This document shows, in pieces, positions 12,721 through 26,300 of a stretch of DNA of 64,000 nt (positions are counted from its first letter, which is position 1; each line of letters opens with the position of its first letter). The stretch is from Owenia fusiformis. Its lineage: Eukaryota > Annelida > Polychaeta > Sabellida > Oweniidae. The notes under the pieces are model-generated. The model was not told the origin of the DNA. It worked only from the letters and a program-made list of their open reading frames with translations, and searched no databases. A program made the translations under genes and the position numbers. The stretch spans positions 11,926,150-11,990,149 of the forward strand of contig CAIIXF020000002.1 in the NCBI GenBank assembly GCA_903813345.2, given 5' to 3'.

Positions 12721-13280
12721 ACAACCGAGTTTTGTGAACTGCGATTATAACCGAGTCGGCCGTTGGCTCGTCGTGCCTCTTTCGAATGGGAATTTTTATT
12801 CTCTTATCGACACTTTCTCCTAGTATATAAACTTTTTGTCCTGGTGAGTCATAAACATTCACATTTCCATTGGATAAATATCGAAACACGGCCTCATTTT
12901 CAATTAATGCATGTGCTACTCGGTGCAATCAGTTGGAGAATTACTTCGGCCAATTGGACTCTATTTTACATTGGAAACTGTAATAATACATCGATTGGTT
13001 GGAAATTATGAATTTTTTATGAGGAACTACAGTGTTTGATAAACAGACATTTATTTAATCTATTGTTTTAAAGAATAAACTTGTAATAACTTGAATTGAA
13101 TATTCATATTCTGGATAAATCTAAACCAACTCAGAAGCAAAACTTGGGAGTTCAACTACGAAATCGTAGATACCTTCACATGTGCTCTAGCACGAAGAAC
13201 ATACTGACACATATTAATGAATGGAAGATAACACAATATGGAGCTTTTGAATGAAACCAAAACACAATCTCTACATTCAT
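12720..13280. other. Non-coding sequence with no gene seen
   Basis: Two overlapping short ORFs on opposite strands have no recognisable content. No repeat border was identified. Confidence 0.35.
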
Positions 13281-13283
13281 TAC

Positions 13284-14128
13284 TTTATTCAAAATATTAC
13301 AAGATTACATATGTCCATTGTTGCAAGTCAATTCAGATTGTTCATTTTATTTCAAAATCATACACAAATACGTCTGAATTGCATACTAGTATACAGCAAT
13401 CAGTAAAGTAAAATCTTATCTGCGATTTATTTTTGCAATTATTGCAACGTTGCAAAGTTTCATATCCTAGATTAAATAGTGTTGCATCAACCTGTTGTGT
13501 TGCCCTCTCGATCCTTTGTGAATAAGTCTAAAATAAATGGTTGGACCTCCTTAAGGAGAGCTACATGATATCTTCCTTCCCCCTCCTTAATTACTCAGAT
13601 GCGAGTAGGTAGTTACCAGTTTCCCCATCAGGTGGCTGATTCGGGGGAAATAACATGGCAGGGTATTACAAAATATTCATCAGTTTTAGTGGTTCACTTT
13701 TCATATTACCCTTATGTATGTGATAGTTATACAAATTAAAATATGTCCAGTTATAAAAGAAAATATTATCTGCCCAACACAAGAACAGATATTTCACTAT
13801 TTGTGGTTTTACAACATGGGGTCTATGGGGAATCTCCCCGACCTAGAAGTCACATTTTCAAAGAAAATTATATTTTCAAAGTTGATAAACTCTTTTCAAA
13901 ACCACATTTCTAGATGTAATTCTACATGCAGATTCCAAATATGATACCAGTTTGACTGAATTGTGAATTTTTAATGACGTAAATCAAGATTATTTCTACT
14001 CGCGTCTAAGATATTTTATCATGATCTTATCAATAGAGAATGGATATGGGACAGGTTATCATGTATATCTTTATCTCAAAATGTTTTCCCTCTCAAGATT
14101 TTCAAATAGTCTTGAGTTTACAGGCAAA
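13284..14128 (-). other. IK: Probable IK 3' UTR
   Basis: Sequence downstream of the IK stop on the minus strand. The first AATAAA hexamers on that strand lie at 13431-13426 and 13289-13284, which would give a 3' UTR of roughly 700-850 nt. No other gene is visible here. The end point is inferred only from the hexamers. Confidence 0.4.
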
Positions 14129-14300
14129 TCAATATTTGGGTATTTTCTTCGATCCCCCTCCTTCTCCCATATCCTTGCGTTTCTTTATCAAATTCTGGAT
14201 CTGCTGCCATTCTCGATCCAGTGCTTGTTTTTGGTCTTTTGGACCAGCGCGACGAGTCTTTCGCCCATCAGCCATCTTGACCCCATATTGGAAAGCAGCC
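14129..14300 (-). CDS. IK: IK exon 16 (last coding exon, stop)
   Basis: Encodes KAAFQYGVKMADGRKTRRAG, a basic helix (ALDREWQQIQNLIKKRKDMG) and the C terminus GGSKKIPKY, then TGA. It matches AAFQYGIKMSEGRKTRR...VKRPKY. Acceptor TTTTCAG. Confidence 0.97.
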
Positions 14301-17300
14301 CTGAAAATACAAACATATTGTAATGGTTTTGATATAAGCACATAATAATCTACGTAAAATGAGGAGACGGGGGTTAAGGATCTATCTCTAAATACCTCTA
14401 AATAGTCCTATTTCTGTCATCTCAGATATCCATTCTTAGAGCATCACTCTGGACTCAAGTGAACATTCACATGTCACGAGTCTCCCGTCAGATTAACCTT
14501 TTTATCCTCATTGATGACATTAAATCAACATGTGAGGATATGTTTCAAACTATTTGTATAGTATTTGCATATTGCTTTGATGCCAATATTCTTCATTTAT
14601 CTGATACGTACTAATAGATATTTTTGGGCTCTCAGAAGAGTTAAGGTTTAATAATAAGTTTGATGGAGTTGGTTTTTCAGACATTACAATTTTCGATATT
14701 TTCTAACCCTACTATCACACCAAACTAGTTCTCACTACGTTCTCGAAAACGGGCTTCAACTGTGTGCGAACGGACTGGACGTACTTAGAACCGTTTGGGG
14801 TCTATTTACAAACTTCGTCGAACGTACTTGAACGGGTAGGTCCTCTAGAACTTAGAACATGCTCAAAATGCTCTCTAGGTCGTCACGTTTTACAATTAGA
14901 ACGAGTGACAACGTACTAACAACGAACTGGACGTACTACGAACGGAACCGTCGTACTTCAATCCTACTAGGGACGTTTTTACAACGAGTTGAACTATCTG
15001 AGGACGGATTGAGAACGAGGTAGAACTAATTCCAAACTGATTTAAAATGATTAAGAACGTATCAAAGACTGCTTATGAACGAGTTAGCAAAAATATAGCT
15101 ATCACACCAAACAAGTTGCCACTGCGTTCTTCAAAACCGGTTTTAGACTGTGTACGAACGGAATGAACGTAGCTGCAACTTTTTAAGGACTATTTACGAG
15201 CTTCATGAACGTTCTCAGACGGGAAGGTGATTTTAGAATTTTGAAATGATTCAAAATTCGATGACGAGCATACCGTTCTGTAATCAGGTCATGATGACCT
15301 TCTAGACTAAGGGACGCGTTATACGACGTTGCACACCGACGTGGTGCGACCTGAACGAACTGCGAATGAGATGGACGTATTGAAGACTGTTTATGAACGA
15401 AGTAGCTAATTATTTTAGACATATTTTCCGACCACAGCTAGATTGAGCCCATTTTACGACGTTTTCGTAGGACTGGCAAGAACAGGTAAAACTAGTTTGG
15501 TGTGATTGTGATAGGGCGGTTACTCTTATCATGATTGGCAGAGGGTTTCTTATGGCTTCACTATTGGTACGTAACCATTTCTGAAGTTCCGTCTGGGTAA
15601 CCCTACTATCACACCAAACTAGTTCTCACTACGTTCTCGAAAACGGGCTTAAACTGTGCACGAACGGATTTGACGTACTAAGAACCCACTAAGAACCGAT
15701 TGGGATCTGTTCACAAACTTCATGAAACTACTAGAACGAGTAGGTCCTCCAGCACTTAGAGCATGCTCAAAATTTTCTGGTGATTGTCAAAACGTTGCCG
15801 AATCGGTTTTAAACTGTGTGCGAACTGAATGAACGTAGCTACAACGTTCTACAATCTGTTTACGAACTTCATGGACTTTCCCGGGCGGAGTATGTGATTT
15901 AGAATTTTGAATCCATTCAAAATTCGATGGCGACCATACCGTTCTGTAATCAGGTCATGATGACCTTCTAGACTAAGGGACGCGTTATACGACGTTGCAC
16001 ACCGACGTGGTACAACCTGACAGAACTGCGAATGAGATGGACGTATTGAAGACTGTTTATGAACGAAGTAGCTAATTATTAAGACATATATCCCGACCGC
16101 AGCCAGATTGAGCCCGTTTTAGGACATTTTCGTAGGACAACCATAACTCTATCAATATAAGACTATGATTATTAATACTTTGCCAGAGGATCCCACATTG
16201 AATGAAGTCCTTGTGTGCCAAATCTCAGAGCAATTTACTTCCATTTAAGAAAAATATCGAAGAAATGGAGGGTTGCATTTTTTTTGGGTCACCCTGTAGT
16301 AATCGAGTGAAGTAGCAGTGTTAATGCAGGGATGAATGGGGAATATAAGGGTTAAGATAATAAAGATGACATACTTAGGCAGGGCTTCTTTGTTGGACAT
16401 ATAGTCACTGTAGTCCTCCTGAGTCTCAAAGTCCCAACGACCAATTGGGCCTTTCTTGTTTCCCATGTCCATCTTGGTATAATCAGCCTCATCATCGGAG
16501 TCATCAAGGGCATCAGCCATCTCAGACATACTAGAATAGACATACAAGTTGTATTAATGGTATTCATTATTATCGTATGATCTGTAAAATAAAGCCCTCT
16601 GATTGGTCAGTTCTTGTGCTGTACCCACCTGTATTGCTACTGAGATTGTCCCCGTTGATCATCTGGGAGGGGAAATCTCAGTAGCAATACAGAGGATCAC
16701 ACGATAACAACGTTATTGATCGATTTGAAGTGCAATACAGGATATATTCTGTCTCGATATTCTGTACTGGCACTCGACTTCGTCTCGTTCCAATACGGAA
16801 TTCTCGAGCAGAATATATCCTGTATTGCACTTCAAATCATTCAATAACTTATATTACACATTAGAGTGGGAATAGAAAGTGTCCAGATATTCTTCCTTAT
16901 CTGTACTAGGCTGCTATACATGGAGTCTTCCTCTTATTAACATTTTGTGAATCCAGTGTTTTAACCATTTAAAACAATATCATATAGTAAGACTTGGGAC
17001 TTTATGAGAAATGTTTTATGAAAAGAATGCCTTAGTTCCTTTATTGTTTGCCCAATTCTACTAATATCTTAAATTGTAGACATGTATTTTACTTACCCTG
17101 GGTAACATTCAGCATAGCTGTCAACTTCTACTTTCTTCTTTAACTTCTTGTTTCTTTCATCCTCCTTCTTTCTTTCTTTTGCCTCATCTTGGCCCCAGCC
17201 CTTAAATATACAATAGATTAGAGTTATAGCACAACACATTTAAGAAAGGCTCTGCCACCAGCCCTGAAATATACAATAGATTAGAGTTATAGCACAACAC

Positions 17301-20300
17301 ATTTAAGAAAGGCTCTGCCACTAGCCCTGAAATATACAATAGATTAGAGTTATAGCACAACACATTTAAGAAAGGCTCTGCCACCAGCCCTGAAATATAC
17401 AATAGATTAGAGTTATAGCACAACACATTTAAGAAAGGCTCTGCCACCAGCCCTGAAATGTACAATAGATTAGAGTTATAGCACAACACATTTAAGAAAG
17501 GCTCTGCCACTAGCCCTGAAATATACAATAGATTAGAGTTATAGCACAACACATTTAAGAAAGGCTCTGCCACCAGCCCTGAAATATACAATAGATTAGA
17601 GTTATAGCACAACACATTTAAGAAAGGCTCTGCCACCAGAACTGAAATATACAATAGATTAGAGTTATAGCACAACACATTTAAGAAAGGCTCTGCCACC
17701 AGCCCTGAAATACACAATAGATTAGAGTTATAGCACAACACATTTAAGAAAGGCTCTGCCACCAGCCCTGAAATATACAATAGATTAGAGTTATAGCACA
17801 ACACATTTAAGAAAGGCTCTGCCACCAGCCCTGAAATATACAATAGATTAGAGTTATAGCACAACACATTTAAGAAAGGCTCTGCCACCAGCCCTGAAAT
17901 ACACAATAGATAAGAGTTATAGCACAACACATTTAAGAAAGGCTCTGCCACTAACCCTGAAATACACAATAGATTAGAGTTGTAGCACAACACATTTAAG
18001 AAAGGCTCTGCCACCAGCCCTGAAATATACAGTACATACAAAAAACTCTCTATCACCAGTATAAGAAACCTTCTGAAACAAGCCCGGAAAATATGCAATA
18101 CATTTCATAAACTCTCTGTCCCAGGCCTAAAATATACAGTAGATTAAAGAGTGTCTCTCTCTCTCTAGCAATGAAATATACAATATACATACAAGAAGCG
18201 CTCAGTCCCCAAGCCGAAAATATTCAATAGATTAAAGAGTGTCTTTCAGTCTCCAGGCTTGAAATATACAATAGATTAAAGCGTCTTTCTCTGTCCCATT
18301 GTATCCTTTCAAAGTATTTATTTTAAATATAAACTTGGCTGATATGACATTCAAAGATTTATAACAAAAACATTTCACAAGGATTTTCAAAAGTAAGCTG
18401 AGCAGAGCAAATTCATTGAATAAAGCATTAAATATTATATTTACAATATTTATCTTGGTATAGATGATAACAAAACATACATTAAATAGAACCTACCTTA
18501 TATTTTTCATTGATGTTTTGCACAAAGTCCTTGGCAGAGGCTTGTGGCTGCCTATCTCTCTCCTCATCCTAACAGGGACAAAATAGCATTATAATCAAGA
18601 TATTCACAATGTCTGCATTATAACTAAGACTATATGAATAAGGGACCAAAAGTCTAGAATCAAATGTTCTTTTAGTGACATACACAAAAATAGCATTACA
18701 ATCAAGATATTCACAATGTCTGCATTATAACTAAGACTATATGAATAAGGGACCAAAAGTTTAGAATCAAATGCTCTTTTAGTGATATAAACAAAAATAG
18801 CATTATAATCAAGATATTCACAATGTCTGCATTATAACTAAGACTATATGAATAAGGGACCAAAAGTTTAGAATCAAATGCTCTTTTAGTGATATAAACA
18901 AAAATAGCATTACAATCAAGATATTCACAATGTCTGCATTATAACTAAGACTATATGAATAAGGGACCAAAAGTTTAGAATCAAATGCTCTTTTAGTGAT
19001 ATAAACAAAAATAGCATTATAATCAAGATATTCACAATGTCTGCATTATAACTAAGACTATATGAATAAGGGACCAAAAGTTTAGAATCAAATGTTCTTT
19101 TAGTGACATACACAAAAATAGCATTACAATCAAGATATTCACAATGTCTGCATTATAACTAAGACTATATGAATAAGGGACCAAAAGTTTAGAATCAAAT
19201 GCTCTTTTAGTGATATAAACAAAAATAGCATTATAATCAAGATATTCACAATGTCTGCATTATAACTAAGACTATATGAATAAGGGACGAAAAGTTTAGA
19301 ATCAAATGCTCTTTTAGTGATATAAACAAAAATAGCATTATAATCAAGATATTCACCATGTCTGCATTATAACTAAGACTATATGAATAAGGGACCAAAA
19401 GTTTAGAATCAAATGCTCTTTTAGTGATATAAACAAAAATAGCATTATAATCAAGATATTCACCATGTCTGCATTATAACTAAGACTATATGAATAAGGG
19501 ACCAAAAGTTTAGAATCAAATGTTCTTTTAGTGACATACACAAAAATAGCATTACAATCAAGATATTCACAATGTCTGCATTATAACTAAGACTATATGA
19601 ATAAGGGACCAAAAGTTTAGAATCAAATGCTCTTTTAGTGATATAAACAAAAATAGCATTATAATCAAGATATTCACAATGTCTGCATTATAACTAAGTC
19701 TATATGAATAAGGGACCAAAAGTTTAGAATCAAATGCTCTTTTAGTGACATACACAAAAATAGCATTATAATCAAGATATTCACCATGTCTGCATTATAA
19801 CTAAGGGACCAAAAGTTTAAGGCCCGGTCACACCGCCCGGATGTTGCTGGAGCGTTCCTTGAATGTTGAAAAAATTCATCAACGCTCGTCAACGCGCACA
19901 AAATGGGGAAAAAAACAAAAACACGGGCGTTGGCTTAGCGGTGCACTGCTGAAGCCGGCGTTGCTTTAGCGTTGGTTAAGCGGTTGCGAGCTGTAGCTAG
20001 CATTTGTTTAGCGGTAATGCGAGCGTTGGTATAGCGGCGTTCTGCGCATGAGAGCGTTGCCTCGGCGGGGGTATAAATAGCAGCAGCGTTGGTTTAGCAG
20101 CATATCGCGTTTGACTACTGGGAAATTATTTCAAGTGGGAAGTGTTTAAGAGTAAAGACCTTTATTGGAATTTGTAACTTTAACAAAAGTCCTTCAAGGA
20201 TTAAAGAAGAAATGTTTTAAATCTAAAGTGCTTCGTATTAATGTAATATGACATTAAGAATGAATAACATTACAATTTTCTTTAATAATCTCTCATATCA

Positions 20301-23300
20301 TTTCAAACAAACATATCACAATTTAATCGTTGCATTTCCATTACTTGGAACCGATTTACGTTCAAATTGCTTTAGCAATGTCAAATAACATTTACAGCAA
20401 AGTAATAATCATGACGCATGACAAATTTTTGCATTGCTGTGCGAGCATCAACTTTTTGTATAATACCATGACAAGTGCAACATTTTACAAGCTGCGCAGA
20501 AAATTCACAGATAATTTATTGAATTGCTTGACGTGAAAACACTAGGTATATACTATATTTGAATAAAGGTCTCAGTAAAAGTCTATTTGTATTAACATTT
20601 AATGAAAAACAAAAATCGCATAATTCACCTTTTTAAAATCCAAAATCACAAACTTTGAGCGCTCAATTAAGGAATTTACAATGCAAAAAATTGAAATGCC
20701 AGACATGAATATATATCAAATGTAAAATGCACAAGTGTCTCCACAGTGTTCTACACAGTGGTGCATTTCTCCACGTATTTATAGCCAAATTCTGGTCCCG
20801 CTCCGACACCTCTATACCAACGCCAAAGCAAAGTTCATCGCCTCCATGGAGCGCTGCGACAACGTCCGACACCGTTCCAACAACCCCATGTACGCTGATA
20901 AAACGCTAACAACCGCTCCACCGACGTTTGTGCAACGTTTAATCGCCGCCCGGGCAACGCTGGCGAAGCGGCGGTGGTCCAGCGTTTAAGATTTCTGCGT
21001 TGGTCTAGTGGATTAAAGCGTCCACGAACTTGCGTCTAGCGGTGCCAAACTTTGACTGGGCGTTGGTGGAGCGGTGATAAACTTTGCCAGGGCGTAAAAT
21101 TGTCCCTTTTCAACGCTCGCAATATTTTGAGCAGCTCAAAACTTTTGGAGCGTTAGGATGGCCACTCGAGAAACATCCGCGTTGGCCGAGCGTTTACAGC
21201 GTTGCTTTAACGGATGCCAACTTTTGTTAAACGATGGTGAACGTTTACGAGCGTTGATGATTTTTTTCAACGTTCAAGGAACGCTCCAGCAACGTTTAGG
21301 CGGTGTGACCGGGCCTTTAGAATCAAATGTTCTTTTAGTGACATAAACAAAAATAGCATTATAATCAAGATATTCACAATGTCTGCATTATAACTAAGTC
21401 TATATGAATAAGGGACCAAAAGTTTAGAATCAAATGCTCTTTTAGTGATATAAACAAAAATAGCATTATAATCAAGATATTCACAATGTCTGCATTATAA
21501 CTAAGACTATATGAATAAGAGACCAAAAGTTTAGAATCAAATGTTCTTTTAGTGACATACACAAAAATAGCATTACAATCAAGATATTCACAATGTCTGC
21601 ATTATAACTAAGACTATATGAATAAGGGACCAAAAGTTTAGAATCAAATGCTCTTTTAGTGATATAAACAAAAATAGCATTATAATCAAGATATTCACAA
21701 TGTCTGCATTATAACTAAGACTATATGAATAAGGGACCAAAAGTTTAGAATCAAATGCTCTTTTAGTGATATAAACAAAAATAGCATTACAATCAAGATA
21801 TTCACAATGTCTGCATTATAACTAAGACTATATGAATAAGGGACCAAAAGTTTAGAATCAAATGTTCTTTTAGTGATATAAACAAAAATAGCATTATAAT
21901 CAAGATATTCACAATGTCTGCATTATAACTAAGACTATATGAATAAGGGACCAAAAGTTTAGAATCAAATGTTCTTTTAGTGACATTAACAAAAATAGCA
22001 TTATAATCAAGATATTCACAATGTCTGCATTATAACTAAGACTATATGAATAAGGGATCAAAAGTTTAGAATCAAATGCTCTTTTAGTGATATAAACAAA
22101 AATAGCATTATAATCAAGATATTCACCATGTCTGCATTATAACTAAGGGACCAAAAGTTTAGAATCAAATGTTCTTTTAGTGACATAAACAAAAATAGCA
22201 TTATAATCAAGATATTCACAATGTCTGCATTATAACTAAGACTATATGAATAAGGGACCAAAAGTTTAGAATCAAATGCTCTTTTAGTGATATAAACAAA
22301 AATAGCATTATAATCAAGATATTCACAATGTCTGCATTATAACTAAGACTATATGAATAAGGGACCAAAAGTCTAGAATCAAATGTTCTTTTAGTGACAT
22401 ACACAAAAATAGCATTACAATCAAGATATTCACAATGTCTGCATTATAACTAAGACTATATGAATAAGGGACCAAAAGTTTAGAATCAAATGCTCTTTTA
22501 GTGATATAAACAAAAATAGCATTATAATCAAGATATTCACAATGTCTGCATTATAACTAAGACTATATGAATAAGGGACCAAAAGTTTAGAATCAAATTC
22601 TCTTTTAGTGATATAAACAAAAATAGCATTATAATCAAGATATTCACCATGTCTGCACTATAACTAAGACTATATGAATAAGGGACCAAAAGTTTAGAAT
22701 CAAATGTTCTTTTAGTGACATAAACAAAAATAGCATTACAATCAAGATATTCACCATGTCTGCATTATAACTAAGACTATATGAATAAGGGACCAAAAGT
22801 TTAGAATCAAATGCTCTTTTAGTGATATAAACAAAAATAGCATTACAATCAAGATATTCACAATGTCTGCATTATAACTAAGACTATATGAATAAGGGAC
22901 CAAAAGTTTAGAATCCAATACTCTCTACATTAGATTTTTGATGATGAAATCCTTATTATATTCACCATGTCAAGTCATCAATCAATATGTAATATATTGA
23001 TAGATAACTAGGAAATATTTGATTTCATACCTCATCAACTGGTCGTTCAAAGTAAGTGCGTTTCTTCTCTTTGTCTCCATGACGATCTCTATCACGGTCT
23101 CTTCTGTCTCTGTGACGTTCACGGTCTCTGAAAAGTTAAAGAAATAGATAATATTATAATCTGGACTAACACACATAGTCAGTCATGTTATTCCATGTAT
23201 CTGAGTATAAACTCAGTTAATATCGGATCATTCGATTTCAATTTCATCAGATCACATGAACTAAGTTGATCGTTATTGGAAAGTGAGTGTGTTTTATCAA

Positions 23301-26300
23301 AAATAAGGACCACATTGAGATATCAATTTTGATTTCTCTTCTCCGATTAGCATTAAGCAAAATCAATGAAATTACCAGTGAGAATTAGTTTGGAAGAATA
23401 ACAGTTTCATTTGTCTGAAAAGTATAATGGACAGATGGATGAACAGACCTAAGTGGGCAATTTCTTAAAATTAGCATGTCAGCCAAAAGGCATTGCAGAA
23501 ACATCTCAAAATATTCAGTTACAATGTGGTTCATAAAATCCTCTTACTTTTCCCTGTGCCTATCTCTATCACGATCTCTGTGGCGATCCGAGTCTCTATC
23601 ACGGTACTTCCTGTCATCGCGACCTCTGTCATAACGGTCATCCCCTTTTCTTCTATCTTTCTCTTTATAACTTGGTACATAGTCATCTACATCTCCATAA
23701 ATGCTACAATGCAAAAATAAATATACAATAAAAAGGCATCAAGATGCAAAATATCACCACTTGTTCCATTTGTTACAGATGTTGATCGCCGAATGCCAAA
23801 CACCAACCACCATTCACAAAAAATAAGAGACTATAACAATATGTCAACACTTTTGATGGTGAAACAAGAATATATTCATTGCAACAAAATGTGATTTTAA
23901 ATTATAATGGAAGATTCTTCAAAATTGATAAACAGGGATTAACAGAAATTTCATGAATCTACATGTCAATGTATTGTTGTAACAATGGATATAATGGTCT
24001 CACAGCAAGAGAACTATGAACTTCTGGATTCTCAACTTTACAAAGGTTTCTCTAAGTTTTCTCTTTATTTTGGATCATTTCTGTTTCTCCTTTGACAATA
24101 TGGATAAATATACGAGTTTAAAATGACAGATATTCATTCTAAGAACATCACTGTCAGGACACAAGTGGACGTTAACAAATCATGAGTCTCCCAAGAGATT
24201 CATCTTTTTATCCTCATTAAAATCAGGATTTTATAAACAAAATCAAATTCAATCAATTATTCTAGGAGTGGATGTTATGATAACTTTTGACAACAATTAC
24301 AAAATACATCATTCTTGAATACTGTAAAACCTGTAAAGTGAACACCTCTTTAAGTGAAAAGGCCTGTTTCTAAGCAACCAAAGGCAACTCACATACACAG
24401 GATTAACTGCATTAGAAATTTATTTTACATTGTTGACTACGTGCCAGTTTATTCCTTGTTTATTTCTTCCTATTCCACTATGTTGTGCATTTCAAGACAT
24501 GACATAATCTAATTCTATTCTTACTTGTCATCAGCACCTGGGAGTTTCTCCTTCTGTTTACTTTCTTCCTTTAACCTTGCAGCAGCAGCAGCTAAAAAAA
24601 TAAGTAAAAGACCATTTCAAGGAAAACAAGAACACAAATGTGTACAATATGTCCCCACCAATGGGTGATCCCATCAAATGGTTATCCTAAAATTGAGTAG
24701 ACAAGACTTTACCGTTACAATTTTGGGACGGAAAATGCAAAATGGCCACCTTAAAATTTACCCAGAATGCCAAAAATTAGTCAGCTCTAGATTTTCATAC
24801 TAAGAACCAACCCTGAAAATTTGAAATTGATCCGTCAAACAGTAAACCAGAAAACGCATAAACAAGACTTCACAGACAAAATTTGCCCAGAATGCCAGAA
24901 AACTATTCAGTTCTAGATTTTCACACTAAGAATCATCCCTGAAAATTTGAAATTGATCTACCAAACGGTTTACCTGAAAATTTGTAGACAAGACTTTACA
25001 GACAAGATTTTAGGACAGAAAATCCAAAATGGCTGCCTTGACATATTATCCAGAATGCCAAAAAACTAATCAGTTCTAGATTTTAATACAAGGAGTCATC
25101 CCTGAAAATTTGAAATTGATCTACCAAACGAATCACCTGAAAACCCATAGAAAAGACTTTACAGGCAAGATTTTAGAACGGAAAATCCAAAATGGCTGCC
25201 TTGACATTTACCCAAAATGCCAAAAAACTAAATCAGATCTAGATTTTCATACTAAGAATCATCCCTGAAAATTTGAAATTGATCTACCAAAGGTTCACCT
25301 AAAAACGCGTAGACAAGACTTCACAGACAAGATTACATTGCCAAAACATTGGCACACAAAGTTGTAAGAATTTGTCACAGACACAGAACCTTGAACTAAC
25401 AAATCAAAGACCACCCAAAGGAAAAACAAATGAAAAGGCCTCCTAATAGGAACTAGAGGAATACATTTTCAAACTCTCCTCAACAAAGAGTTTCTTACTT
25501 ATTTTCTATTTTATGTGTTCATTAATTGTCTCACATATTCTTTAACATAATTTGTTGTGTACCTTTTTCTTTTTTCTTGTGCTTCCTATCCCTCCTTCCT
25601 TGCCTAAGATAGGAGAGAATCTGTGTGAGCTTGTTGATCACAATGTCATTAGTACTGAGTGTAGTGGTGTTCTGGAAATACATAGAATAAAGGACAATGA
25701 AGCACAGAACAATAATGAAGCTGACATGGTCAAATTACTCTCATATTAAATCTAGCCTGTCACAATGACACAATCAAGATATTTAGGTACTTATGATTTA
25801 TTAGTCATTTTCCCTGTTGAATACTTTAGTGAAGTAATGTATAAGGTAAGGACTATCTCTACTGTATACACCGTAAATTGCATTTCAATCATTTCAATGC
25901 ATGCATCCTCTGTCTCAATGCTTGCGTCATTTCGAGCATTTCAATTATTTCAATTGATTCACCTTAGAAATGAAATTTTCACTGTTTGTGCATGTTTCGC
26001 CATTTCCATCATACAACCAATTCAGGAAGAAACGAGCAAAACGATTGAAAAGAAAAAGAAACATGAAAATTTCTTGTTTCAAGCATTTCACCCAGGCTAT
26101 TCAACCGATTCAATCATTTCAATCGCTACGTCTTGGAAAAATGGAATTACAGTTTCACTGCTTGCGCTTGTATTGCCGTTTCAAGCTTTTCAATTAATGC
26201 ACCTGAGCTATTAACACTTTCACTTTCATTTCAAGCAATTCAGCCTTTATAAAGAGGTAGCATGTGAGGGGTATAGTAACTGTGTTATTTTCTGTGGGAC

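Noticed and set aside
14021-14345. Two plus-strand ORFs of ~100 codons
   Set aside because: They lie antisense to the last IK exon. Base composition is imposed by that exon and no domain is seen.
17202-18098. 298-codon open frame on the minus strand with 21-residue repeats (ISGLVAEPFLNVLCYNS)
   Set aside because: It is produced by the 63-bp period, which is divisible by three. The array lies within an IK intron, and the frame does not match the IK reading frame.
18925-22404. Repeated ~62-codon frames (MYVTKR.FDSKLLVPYS...)
   Set aside because: The same frame recurs with each pair of 107-bp units. There is no independent evidence for coding.
23493-23720. Plus-strand ORF rich in Ile/Val/Ser
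   Set aside because: It is the reverse-strand shadow of the RD/RE repeat in IK exon 11.
25765-26214. 149-codon plus-strand ORF with AFQLFQL-type repeats
   Set aside because: It lies in the IK intron between exons 8 and 9 and is built from TTTCAA(GCA/TCA)TTTCA repeats. It has no recognisable domain.
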